64,000 nt of DNA from Treponema_I sp045599005 (GTDB lineage: Bacteria > Spirochaetota > Spirochaetia > Treponematales > Treponemataceae). The position numbers and the translations under genes are program-made. The stretch covers positions 31,023 to 95,022 of the forward strand of contig JAZRVF010000006.1 of assembly GCA_045599005.1 (NCBI GenBank). The letters run 5' to 3'. The notes under the pieces were generated by a model. The model was not told where the DNA came from. It saw only the letters and a list, made by a program, of their open reading frames with translations, and ran no database searches. Below are positions 17,388 through 25,314 of the stretch, piece after piece; position 1 is the stretch's first letter; each line of letters begins with the position of its first letter.

Positions 17388-18275
17388 TTATTTTTTTGCT
17401 AATTCAGAAACGCCAGTCACAAGCCCAGCCAATCCCTGCAGCTCAGAAGGAATGATGATCTTTGTTGCCTGACCGTCCGCAGCCTTCTCAAAAGCTTCCA
17501 GACTGCGCAGCTTGATCACGGCTTCATCACAGCCGGCTTCCTTGATCATTCTGAGACCGTCAGCTGTTGCCTTCTGCACAGAAAGAATTGCCGCAGCCTG
17601 ACCTTCAGCCTTACGGATCGCAGCTTCTTTCTCAGCCTCAGCCTGCAGAATCATAGACTGCTTTTTACCCTCAGCAACCAGAATCTCGGACTGCTTCTGA
17701 CCTTCAGCAACCAGAATCTTCTCGCGGCGTTCACGTTCAGCGCGCATCTGCTTTTCCATTGCTTCCTTGATTGCCTCAGGCGGCATGATGTTCTTCACTT
17801 CAACACGGTTAACCTTGATTCCCCAGGGATCAGTGGCCTCATCAAGAATTGAGCGCATTTTTGTGTTGATGACGTCACGGCTTGTCAAAGTTGAGTCCAG
17901 TTCCAGCTCACCGATGATGTTTCGCAGAGTTGTTGCCGTCAATGTCTCAATGGCAGTCATCGGATTCTCAACACCATATGCGTAGAGTTTGGGATCAGTG
18001 ATCTGCATGTAGACAACGGTATCAATCTTCATGGTAACGTTGTCTTTTGTGATAACCGGCTGAGGCGGAAAGTCCAGCACTTTTTCCTTGAGGGACACAA
18101 TCTTTGCAACACGGTCAATGAAAGGCACCTTCACATGAAGACCTGTCTGCCATGTGGCGACATAAGTTCCAAGACGCTCAATCAATGCCGCATTGGACTG
18201 AGGAATGATCCTGATGTTTGCGATGATCAGAATCAGAACGATTACGATAAGCACAATAATAGGGACAATAGACAT
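17388..18275 (-). CDS. SPFH/band-7 membrane protein (stomatin/QmcA-like)
   Basis: 295 aa. One N-terminal membrane segment (VPIIVLIVIVLILIIANI) is followed by the SPFH domain (ERLGTYVATWQTGLHVKVPFID) and an Ala/Glu/Lys-rich coiled coil (QKQSEILVAEGKKQSMILQAEAEKE is the type of repeat seen, residues ~195-235). Such proteins form membrane-bound oligomers that organise or protect membrane proteins. The upstream partner is an NfeD protein 33 nt away, the standard stomatin/NfeD pairing. Confidence 0.92.
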   Translation of the reverse strand: MSIVPIIVLIVIVLILIIANIRIIPQSNAALIERLGTYVATWQTGLHVKVPFIDRVAKIVSLKEKVLDFPPQPVITKDNVTMKIDTVVYMQITDPKLYAYGVENPMTAIETLTATTLRNIIGELELDSTLTSRDVINTKMRSILDEATDPWGIKVNRVEVKNIMPPEAIKEAMEKQMRAERERREKILVAEGQKQSEILVAEGKKQSMILQAEAEKEAAIRKAEGQAAAILSVQKATADGLRMIKEAGCDEAVIKLRSLEAFEKAADGQATKIIIPSELQGLAGLVTGVSELAKK

Positions 18276-18308
18276 TTTATTACTCTCCTTAAAATTATTT
18301 CCTGAAAG

Positions 18309-18764
18309 TTATTTCGTGGCTTCCACAATGATTGTGGAACCTGAAATTGCAGTGATTGTACAGACTGTGTCCGCAGCCAGAGGTGAACAGTCTGCAGTGT
18401 TTGCATTCCATACGATTCCGTTGACTGTTACAGTACCTTTTTTCAGCGGAGTTATCTCCTGCTCAAGACGCACCGAACGTCCGATCAGAGCATCACTGTT
18501 TGTCGGTTTCTTTCCCGCATTCAGTTTTTTGACCGCAAAAGGTCTTGTAAAAAACAGAAGGACAGTCGCAATCACAACAAAAATCAGCAGCTGCCAGACA
18601 AATGGGATCGGCAGAAGTGACACGAAAATCATCACCACCGCACTGAACGCAAACCAGATTGTAGTAAGCGCCATAGTCGCCGCCTCAACAACCACGCACA
18701 GTACACAGACCGCGAGCCAGAACCAGTAAAGGTGACTCATGAAAAATAATGTAACTTGATTCAT
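18309..18764 (-). CDS. NfeD-family membrane protein
   Basis: 151 aa from ATG 18764 (ATG 18740 is possible). Three to four membrane helices fill residues 10-80 and a small OB-fold domain follows (LIGRSVRLEQEITPLKKGTVTVNGIVW). This short NfeD form lacks the protease part of long NfeD. It is paired with the SPFH gene downstream, its usual genetic partner. A TTGATT-17-CACAAT promoter places the -10 only 6 nt before the start codon, with no Shine-Dalgarno. Confidence 0.85.
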   Translation of the reverse strand: MNQVTLFFMSHLYWFWLAVCVLCVVVEAATMALTTIWFAFSAVVMIFVSLLPIPFVWQLLIFVVIATVLLFFTRPFAVKKLNAGKKPTNSDALIGRSVRLEQEITPLKKGTVTVNGIVWNANTADCSPLAADTVCTITAISGSTIIVEATK

Positions 18765-18770
18765 ACAGTG

Positions 18771-18799
18771 ATTGTGGCACAAAAAGTTTTCAAAATCAA
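18771..18799 (-). promoter_or_regulatory. Leaderless-type promoter of the nfeD-SPFH operon
   Basis: On the minus strand TTGATT (18794-18799), 17-nt spacer, CACAAT (18771-18776), then exactly 6 nt to the ATG at 18764. Confidence 0.45.
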
Positions 18800-18832
18800 T
18801 GAAAACTGAATTTCACCGGAACTGAATGAAAC

Positions 18833-19549
18833 TCAGCACTGTGTAAGACAGCGCACCACTTCAGACGCAATCAGAAGGCCAGCCGCAGAAGGGACAAAGG
18901 CAGTGCTTCCGGGCACAGGCTTTTTCTGAACTTCCGAAGATGAAGTCCCATCAGTTTTCGGAACAGCAGGCAGTTCTTTTGAATAGACAACCTTACACTT
19001 TCTGACCCCGCGTTTCTTCAGTTCGTGGCGCATCACCCGCGCCAGAGGACAGACACTGGTTCTGTAAATGTCCGAAACCTCAAAAAGTGCAGGATTGGTT
19101 TTGTTTCCTGCGCCCATGGAACTTATCACAGGTGTCCCGGCCGCCTGCGCACGAAGAATCAGCTCAATCTTTGCAGACACAGTGTCCACAGCATCAACCA
19201 CAAAGTCATAGGAAGAGAAATCAAAAGTGTCCGCATTCTCAGGCAGAAAAAAACACTGGAACGCATCCACGGCCGCATCGGGATTGATGTCCAGAATCCG
19301 CTCCCTCATCACCTGGACCTTCGGCTTTCCCAAAGTGGAATGCAGGGCGATAATCTGCCTGTTCAGGTTTGTCAGGCTCACATCATCCTTGTCCACAAGC
19401 ACAAGGTGCCCGACTCCGCTCCGTGCCAGCGCCTCCGCCACATAACCGCCTACACCGCCTACACCGAAAACCGCGACTGTGCTTGCAGAGAGTTTTTCCA
19501 TTGCCTCTGAGCCGAAAATTTTCCGTGTCCGTTCAAACTGATCTTCCAT
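18833..19549 (-). CDS. tcdA: tRNA threonylcarbamoyladenosine dehydratase (TcdA/CsdL)
   Basis: 238 aa, E1-like ThiF/HesA fold. The nucleotide-binding loop GVGGVGGYVAEALARSG is followed by LVDKDDVSLTNLNRQ, the ATP-site signature, and DAVDTVSAKIELI. It should cyclise t6A to ct6A at position 37 of tRNAs. Two Cys residues occur but no CxxC pairs of the zinc-binding type are obvious. A Ser/Thr/Pro-rich insert lies at residues 200-222. The gene is monocistronic and divergent from the nitroreductase; its -10 is 6 nt before the start codon. Confidence 0.9.
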   Translation of the reverse strand: MEDQFERTRKIFGSEAMEKLSASTVAVFGVGGVGGYVAEALARSGVGHLVLVDKDDVSLTNLNRQIIALHSTLGKPKVQVMRERILDINPDAAVDAFQCFFLPENADTFDFSSYDFVVDAVDTVSAKIELILRAQAAGTPVISSMGAGNKTNPALFEVSDIYRTSVCPLARVMRHELKKRGVRKCKVVYSKELPAVPKTDGTSSSEVQKKPVPGSTAFVPSAAGLLIASEVVRCLTQC

Positions 19550-19555
19550 AAACTC

Positions 19556-19584
19556 ATGCTACAGATAAAAAGAACATTGGGCAA
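19556..19584 (-). promoter_or_regulatory. Leaderless-type promoter of tcdA
   Basis: On the minus strand TTGCCC (19579-19584), 17 nt, TAGCAT (19556-19561), 6 nt, ATG at 19549. No Shine-Dalgarno fits in the gap. Confidence 0.5.
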
Positions 19585-19606
19585 CACTGACAGACTGCGC
19601 AATTAT

Positions 19607-19635
19607 TTGCCGATTGCCCTGATAATCAGTATTAT
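19607..19635 (+). promoter_or_regulatory. Promoter of the nitroreductase gene
   Basis: TTGCCG (19607-19612), 17-nt spacer, TATTAT (19630-19635), giving a normal leader of about 55 nt with GGAGG before the ATG at 19697. Confidence 0.5.
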
Positions 19636-19696
19636 GATGGTAGGAATTGCATCACAGGACCCAGAGCCGGAAGGATGCAGAAAAAAAGGAGGATCT

Positions 19697-20209
19697 ATGG
19701 ACTTTACAAAAGTTGTGAAAGACCGGTATTCATGCAAGAAGTACAGCGACAGACAGCTTACAGAGGAGCAGCTTGCAGAAATTCTTGAGGCAGGCCGGGT
19801 GGCTCCCACCGCGAAAAATCTTCAGCCGCAGAGAATCTACGTTCTGCAGAAACCTGAAGACCTTGCAATCATCGACAGAGTCACACCCTGCCGTTATGGA
19901 GCACCTACAGTTCTTGTTGTTGCCTACACAATGACTGACTGCTACACATACCCGGGCGGAAAATACACTTCCCCTGCAGAAGACGCAGCAATCGTTGCAA
20001 CACAGATGATGCTCGCCGCCTATAATGCAGAAGTTGACAGCTGCTGGCTCAACCGCTTTGACCCGGATCAGCTGGCTGCCGAACTGGGGCTTCCCGAAGA
20101 CCAGAAAATTCTTATGCTGCTTGACCTGGGATTCGGTGCAGAAGGAGCTGGTCCTCTTGCAAACCATGGAAGCCGCAAACCTTTGGAAGAAACTGTCATC
20201 TTCCGCTGA
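19697..20209 (+). CDS. Nitroreductase-family flavoprotein
   Basis: 170 aa. The FMN-binding N-terminal motif VKDRYSCKKYSDRQL and the following ILEAGRVAPTAKNLQP are typical of the NAD(P)H-dependent nitroreductase family. ATG 19697 has GGAGG 5 nt upstream, so the longer in-frame extension is rejected. The physiological substrate cannot be told; members reduce quinones, nitro compounds or flavins. It precedes the dehydrogenase by 45 nt and may be co-transcribed with it. Confidence 0.88.
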   Translation: MDFTKVVKDRYSCKKYSDRQLTEEQLAEILEAGRVAPTAKNLQPQRIYVLQKPEDLAIIDRVTPCRYGAPTVLVVAYTMTDCYTYPGGKYTSPAEDAAIVATQMMLAAYNAEVDSCWLNRFDPDQLAAELGLPEDQKILMLLDLGFGAEGAGPLANHGSRKPLEETVIFR

Positions 20210-20254
20210 CAGAATCTGAACAGCACAACCGGCCGGAACGCCGAAGGAAAAAAC

Positions 20255-21238
20255 ATGAAAATCTTTGCATATGGAGTCCGCCCTTACGACGAACTCGGTT
20301 ATTTTGAGAAATACTCAAAAGAAATGGGTTTTGATTTTGACTACACCACTGAATATCCCAGCCCTGAGAACGCACATCTTGCAGAAGGGGCAGAGGGTAT
20401 CTCAATCCTGACAAATCCTACTGACAGTCACATGCTGGATCTGTTCAAGGCAGGCGGTGCAAAATACATTGCCACACGCAGCATCGGTTACGACCACATT
20501 GATGTTGAGCACGCAAAGAAAATCGGAATGCGGGTTGCGAATGCTTCCTATTCGCCCAACAGCGTTGCAAACTACACGATCATGATGATGCTCATGGCCT
20601 GCCGCAACATCTGCTATATCCTGGACAAAGCAAAAATGCAGGACTACGGACTCAAAGGAAAAATGGGACGCGAGCTTTCAGAAAGCACTGTAGGAATCAT
20701 CGGAACAGGAAAGATCGGGCAGGTTACGATTGAGCATCTTGCCGGATTCGGATGTAAAATCCTTGCCTACGACAAATACCCCGTTGAATCCGTCAAAAAA
20801 CATGCGGAATATGTTGACCTTGATACTCTTTACAGAGAGAGCGACATAATCAGCGTACACGTACCAGGATTCAAGGAAAACCGTCACATGTTCAACAGGG
20901 AGACCTTTGCAAAAATGAAAGACGGCGTGATTTTCGTAAACGCAGCACGGGGACTTCTTGTCAATTCGCAGGATCTGATTGAGGCTCTGCAGAGCGGAAA
21001 AGTCGGATTTGCAGCCCTTGACACCTTTGATGAGGAGATCGGCATGTGTTACGTGAACCGCGAAGGCGAAGCACTGAAAAACAGCGCTTTCTACACACTT
21101 ACCGCCATGCCCAACGTGATTTTCTCACCCCATATGGCTTTTTACACAGAGCAGGCTGTGGCAGACATGGTCGGCAGAAGTGCAGCCGCAATGGTAGCTT
21201 TCAGCCGCGGAGAGAAGAGCGAGCAGGAAGTGCTTTAA
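20255..21238 (+). CDS. ldhA: D-2-hydroxyacid dehydrogenase, probably D-lactate dehydrogenase
   Basis: 327 aa. It has the NAD-binding GIIGTGKIGQVTIEHLAGFG with an Asp-like acidic residue after it, the catalytic Arg region VNAARGLLV and the His of SPHMAFYTEQA. The overall length and the FDEE/GMCYVNREGE insertion fit D-lactate dehydrogenases (LdhA/VanH type), which regenerate NAD in fermentation. Shine-Dalgarno AAGGA precedes the ATG. Its 3' end overlaps the convergent MATE gene by 38 bp. Confidence 0.88.
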   Translation: MKIFAYGVRPYDELGYFEKYSKEMGFDFDYTTEYPSPENAHLAEGAEGISILTNPTDSHMLDLFKAGGAKYIATRSIGYDHIDVEHAKKIGMRVANASYSPNSVANYTIMMMLMACRNICYILDKAKMQDYGLKGKMGRELSESTVGIIGTGKIGQVTIEHLAGFGCKILAYDKYPVESVKKHAEYVDLDTLYRESDIISVHVPGFKENRHMFNRETFAKMKDGVIFVNAARGLLVNSQDLIEALQSGKVGFAALDTFDEEIGMCYVNREGEALKNSAFYTLTAMPNVIFSPHMAFYTEQAVADMVGRSAAAMVAFSRGEKSEQEVL

Positions 21239-22580
21239 GTCTGTTTTTCCAACGGCGGCTGAACAGAAACAGGACCATGCAGGTCATTCCAAAAGCAAAG
21301 CTGATGGGAAGACTCAGCATGACCAGGCTGCCGTCAAAAAACAGATGGATGATGAAAGCGGATGGAATCCGTACAGCCCACAGCATCAGAAGATTGATGA
21401 CTGTGGGATATTTTATTTCTCCCGCACCGTTTGCATAACTGATTATTGTATTCAGGACTGAATAACACCAGCTGAAGGGCAGGACCAGATGCACGTAGCT
21501 GCGTGCCACAGCAAGAACAGCCGCATCTTTCGTAAAGAAACCTATGACAATGTCACAGACCACAAAGGTTGTAAAAAATCCTGCCGCCGCCGTAATTGAA
21601 GCATTTGCAAGCGGAATCTTCCAGGAACCTTCTTTCAGCCGGTCTGCATCCCCGGCCCCATAATTCTGTCCGGAAAAAGTCTGTGCCGCGGAAGAAAGCC
21701 CTGTGATCACCATATTTGCCAGTCCGTTCACTTTTCCCGCAACGGAACAGCCTGCAATGAAAGCGGTTCCCTGCAGATTGATCAGGGACTGCAGAGCGAT
21801 ATGCCCCACAGAATACAGGGAATGATTAAGTCCCAGAGGGAAACCCACACTGATGATTTTACGGAGCATGGCAAAATCCGGGCGGCGAGGAAAAAGAGTG
21901 AACTCAAGTTCCGGATAATGCTTTTTTATGTAGAACACGGAACAGAGCCAGGAAACCACCATTGATACCGCAGTGGCAATTGCGGCTCCAGGAACATCAA
22001 GACCAAGAATTCCGACAAAAACCCAGTCCAGCGAGATATTTACAAAAGCTGACACCACAAGAAATTTCAGGGAAGCCTGACTGTCTCCCAGACCACGCAG
22101 AATGCCCGAGTTCAGGTTGTAGCCGATGTTTCCCAGTGTGGCAAGAAAAATCACACGGATGTAGGCAGTTGCCATGTTCCATGTGTCTTCCGGAACCTGC
22201 ATGAGCCGCAGAATCAGCGGACCAAGGAACTGCCCCAGAATCATCAGCGGAATTGACACAAGATACACAAAGGCTGTGGCGGTTCTCGTAACGGCAGAAA
22301 GTTTCTGAACATCGCCGCTGCCCTTGAACTGAGCCACAAGAATTGAAACACCGCTTCCGATTCCTATGAAAATGCACAGAAGCAGTTCCACCGGCTGAGA
22401 ACTTGTCCCCACTGCCGCAAGAGAAGCCGCTGAGCAGAACCTCCCGATGATTATTGTGTCCACAGTGCTGTAAAGCTGCTGCAGAACATTTCCAAGACAG
22501 ATGGGTAAAGCAAAGAGCAGCACGTTTTTCATAATGCTGCCCCGTGTCATGTCTATGGAAGCTGATTGCCGTGTTTTCAT
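21201..22580 (-). CDS. MATE-family efflux transporter
   Basis: 459 aa with about twelve membrane helices. The N-terminal part (IMKNVLLFALPICLGNVLQQLYSTVDTIIIGRF begins here) is the characteristic MATE helix 1-2 region, repeated in weaker form around residue 240. It should export cationic drugs or metabolites by Na+ or H+ antiport. The coding end overlaps ldhA on the opposite strand. A TAGAAT box lies about 10 nt before the ATG, and GGGGA overlaps the leader. Confidence 0.9.
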   Translation of the reverse strand: MKTRQSASIDMTRGSIMKNVLLFALPICLGNVLQQLYSTVDTIIIGRFCSAASLAAVGTSSQPVELLLCIFIGIGSGVSILVAQFKGSGDVQKLSAVTRTATAFVYLVSIPLMILGQFLGPLILRLMQVPEDTWNMATAYIRVIFLATLGNIGYNLNSGILRGLGDSQASLKFLVVSAFVNISLDWVFVGILGLDVPGAAIATAVSMVVSWLCSVFYIKKHYPELEFTLFPRRPDFAMLRKIISVGFPLGLNHSLYSVGHIALQSLINLQGTAFIAGCSVAGKVNGLANMVITGLSSAAQTFSGQNYGAGDADRLKEGSWKIPLANASITAAAGFFTTFVVCDIVIGFFTKDAAVLAVARSYVHLVLPFSWCYSVLNTIISYANGAGEIKYPTVINLLMLWAVRIPSAFIIHLFFDGSLVMLSLPISFAFGMTCMVLFLFSRRWKNRLKALPARSSLRG

Positions 22581-22694
22581 AAGTTCCCCGATTCTATGCC
22601 ATTCCGCAGTCTTTGTCAGGACGTTTTTTTTCAGAAAAACTGATTTTTGGAATTACAATGAAAAAAGATTTTCAGTGTTTTTGGTCCCGATTTG

Positions 22695-22722
22695 TTGTCA
22701 AAGCATGTAAATGTGCTATAAT
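22695..22722 (+). promoter_or_regulatory. Promoter of the beta-barrel protein gene
   Basis: TTGTCA (22695-22700), 16-nt spacer and perfect TATAAT (22717-22722), about 100 nt before the ATG. The rest of 22581-22820 shows nothing else I can support. Confidence 0.6.
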
Positions 22723-22820
22723 CTTTCATAAACCGAAGGGCACAGTGACACAAATTCAGGTCCCACGTGTTCAACAGTTATATCACATAATAAAACATGG
22801 AGTTTTGACAGGAGGAAATA

Positions 22821-23489
22821 ATGAAAAAACTTCTTACAATCTTGATTGCAATCGCCTGTATGTTCTCTGTATCTGCAATCGGACTCGGTATCAGAGCAGA
22901 TGCAGACTTCGGCATTCTGACTTTTGATGATGACATCACAAATGCACATCCGGATCTTCAGGATGACTTGGACACAATTACTTCAGGAACAGCCGCTCTC
23001 TGGCTGGATCTGCCTATCATTGACCTGAAAATTGTTTCCGTAGGACTCAGACCTGAAGCAGAAATCGCATTCAACCGCGGAGACACAGCTCTTTTCCAGG
23101 ACAATGAAGTTTCTTTCAAGAAAACAGAACTGAACATTCCCGTTTTTGTTTCTGCCAGTGTTACTCTGGGATTCCTGAGAGTAAGTGCCGGTGTAGGTCC
23201 TTATGTATCAATGCCTTTGACATTTACTGACGATGCTGATTTTGAAAAATTCCATCTCGACAAACCTGTAGCAGGTTGGGACAGCAGAACTTGGGGTATT
23301 GCAGGATATGCCCAGGCAGGTCTTAAGATCGGTCCCGGATTCCTTACAGCAGATGTCCGTGCAAACGCACCTATGGACACAGGCGATATCTTCAAAGTTG
23401 CAGGACAGGGAATAAGCGGAAACGCAGATCTTGTTACTTCAACAACATTCAACATCGGTGTGGGTCTCGGTTACGAATTCAAATTCTGA
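22821..23489 (+). CDS. Predicted outer-membrane beta-barrel protein
   Basis: 222 aa. It begins with a clear signal peptide (MKKLLTILIAIACMFSVSA) and continues with alternating hydrophobic strands (VFVSASVTLGFLRVSAGVG, GIAGYAQAGLKIGPG) and a C-terminal aromatic residue (GYEFKF), the usual signature for outer-membrane insertion. I do not recognise a specific family. It has a strong promoter, a GGAGG ribosome-binding site and its own terminator, so it is probably abundant and monocistronic. Confidence 0.75.
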   Translation: MKKLLTILIAIACMFSVSAIGLGIRADADFGILTFDDDITNAHPDLQDDLDTITSGTAALWLDLPIIDLKIVSVGLRPEAEIAFNRGDTALFQDNEVSFKKTELNIPVFVSASVTLGFLRVSAGVGPYVSMPLTFTDDADFEKFHLDKPVAGWDSRTWGIAGYAQAGLKIGPGFLTADVRANAPMDTGDIFKVAGQGISGNADLVTSTTFNIGVGLGYEFKF

Positions 23490-23514
23490 TCTGATTCAAC
23501 ACATCTGAACAAAA

Positions 23515-23553
23515 CCTGCGGATCATTTCTTTTGGTCTGCAGGCTTTTTTTTT
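23515..23553 (+). terminator. Rho-independent terminator of the beta-barrel gene
   Basis: CCTGCGGA (23515-23522) pairs with TCTGCAGG (23536-23543), followed by GC and a run of nine T. Confidence 0.85.
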
Positions 23554-23585
23554 GTGTCAAGCCCCGTTTTTTGCAGCATGTTCAT

Positions 23586-23615
23586 TTGTATAAAATTCAA
23601 ATTATCCGCTATAAT
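23586..23615 (+). promoter_or_regulatory. Promoter of the small-ORF/nhaC/aroDE/rpiA operon
   Basis: TTGTAT (23586-23591), 18 nt, perfect TATAAT (23610-23615), with about 25 nt of leader to a GGAGG and the ATG at 23648. Confidence 0.55.
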
Positions 23616-23647
23616 TGGACAGTTGTTGCAAAAAACGGAGGAGTTTT

Positions 23648-23812
23648 ATGACAAATATTGAAGCCATCAAAGCGTTGACAGAAATCAAAACTTACGTTTC
23701 TGCAGTTTCCCTTGATGCAGTGGATTATGCAGTGAAAGTCCTGCAGAATCTGGAAAATGCCGGAATCAAAAATCCTGCTGACGAATCTGAAATCAAAGGA
23801 GCCGCAAAATGA
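23648..23812 (+). CDS. 54-aa small protein translationally coupled to the NhaC-type antiporter
   Basis: 54 aa, with a strong GGAGG 8 nt before the ATG and a TGA that overlaps the antiporter start (ATGATCG). The predicted structure is one or two amphipathic helices (IEAIKALTEIKTYV, VDYAVKVLQNLENAG), followed by an acidic tail. It has no membrane segment and no signal peptide. A good ribosome-binding site, a promoter and tight coupling argue that it is a true protein; it could be a small cytosolic partner or a leader controlling antiporter translation. Confidence 0.65.
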   Translation: MTNIEAIKALTEIKTYVSAVSLDAVDYAVKVLQNLENAGIKNPADESEIKGAAK

Positions 23813-25299
23813 TCGGAACATTCTGGTCTTTGGTGCCGCCACTTGTTGCTATCGCACTGGCTCTGATCACCAAAGAAGTTTACTCATCACTTTTCATCGG
23901 TATCATCATCGGAGGTCTGTTCTTCTCAGGCTTCTCTTTTACCGGAACCCTGACCCATGTATTCCAGGAAGGTCTCGTTGGAAGCCTTTCTGATCCATAC
24001 AACATGGGTATCCTTGTTTTCCTTGTTGTCCTTGGAATCCTTGTTGCCCTTATGAACAAAGCCGGCGGTTCTGCCGCTTTCGGACGCTGGGCAAAAGAAC
24101 ACATCAAGACAAAAGTCGGTGCACAGATTGCAACCGTCTGTCTCGGACTTCTCATCTTCATCGACGATTACTTCAACTGTCTTACAGTAGGAAGCGTCAT
24201 GCGCCCCATCACAGAGAAGCACAACATCTCACGGGAAAAACTCGCTTTCCTGATTGACTCAACTGCGGCACCTGTATGTATCATCGCACCGATCAGCTCA
24301 TGGGCTGCGGCTGTCTCAGGCTTTGTTGAAGGTGAAGACGGCTTCGGACTTTTCATCAAGGCGATTCCCTACAACTTCTATGCAATCTTCACAATCGTCG
24401 CACTTTTCGCACTTGTCCTCACAAAAACCGATTTCGGTCCCATGAAGAAGTTTGAGGAAGCAGCAGACACAGCCGCAAAAAGCAAACCGGTGTCAGACAA
24501 AAACCTTGGTTTCAAGGGAACTGTTTTTGACCTGATATTCCCCATTGCAGTACTTATCGTTCTCTGTACTCTGGGAATGATTTACTCAGGCGGATTCTTC
24601 GATTCAGAAGGCGACACATACCTTAACTTCGCACAGGCCTTCGGTAACAGTGATGCTTCTGTCGGACTCATGCTTGGTTCATTCGGTGCGCTGATCATCA
24701 CAGTCATTGCATACATCATCCGCCGCGTACTTCCTTTCAAGGAATGTATGTCATGTATTCCCGACGGATTCAAAGCAATGGTTCCCGCAATCCTGATCCT
24801 TTCCCTGGCATGGACTCTTAAAGCAATGACAGACAGCCTGGGTGCAAAGGTTTTTGTCGCAGGAATCGTTGAGAACAATGCAGCCGCACTTATGAGCATA
24901 ATGCCCGCCATTGTCTTTGTGATCGGATGTTTCCTTGCTTTTGCAACTGGAACCTCATGGGGAACTTTCGGTATCCTCATCCCGATTGTTGTTGCAGTTT
25001 TCAGCAGCACAGACTACACACTGATGATCATCTCAATCTCTGCATGTATGGCCGGTGCCGTCTGCGGTGACCACTGCTCACCCATTTCTGACACAACGAT
25101 CATGGCCAGTGCCGGTGCTGAATGTGAACACGTAAATCACGTTTCCAGCCAGCTGCCCTACGCACTTTCCATTGCAGCAGTGTCTTTCGTCTGTTACCTG
25201 ATCGCAGGTTTCGTACGTAATCCTGTTGTTCCGCTTATCATCGGTATCGCAGCCATTGTCGGCGGCCTGATTTTCGTAAAAGCAAAAAAACAGAAATAA
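23809..25299 (+). CDS. NhaC-family Na+/H+ antiporter-like transporter
   Basis: 496 aa, about twelve membrane helices. Recognisable stretches are FIDDYFNCLTVGSVMRP, a family hallmark, TGTSWGTFGILIPI and GAVCGDHCSPISDTTIM. The family exchanges Na+ for H+ or for amino acids and organic acids; the exact cargo is not readable. It has no independent Shine-Dalgarno of note and starts at the overlapping stop of the 54-aa gene. Downstream aroDE begins 16 nt later, which makes a transported aromatic precursor conceivable but unproven. Confidence 0.88.
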   Translation: MIGTFWSLVPPLVAIALALITKEVYSSLFIGIIIGGLFFSGFSFTGTLTHVFQEGLVGSLSDPYNMGILVFLVVLGILVALMNKAGGSAAFGRWAKEHIKTKVGAQIATVCLGLLIFIDDYFNCLTVGSVMRPITEKHNISREKLAFLIDSTAAPVCIIAPISSWAAAVSGFVEGEDGFGLFIKAIPYNFYAIFTIVALFALVLTKTDFGPMKKFEEAADTAAKSKPVSDKNLGFKGTVFDLIFPIAVLIVLCTLGMIYSGGFFDSEGDTYLNFAQAFGNSDASVGLMLGSFGALIITVIAYIIRRVLPFKECMSCIPDGFKAMVPAILILSLAWTLKAMTDSLGAKVFVAGIVENNAAALMSIMPAIVFVIGCFLAFATGTSWGTFGILIPIVVAVFSSTDYTLMIISISACMAGAVCGDHCSPISDTTIMASAGAECEHVNHVSSQLPYALSIAAVSFVCYLIAGFVRNPVVPLIIGIAAIVGGLIFVKAKKQK

Positions 25300-25314
25300 A
25301 AAACCGGAGGAGTC

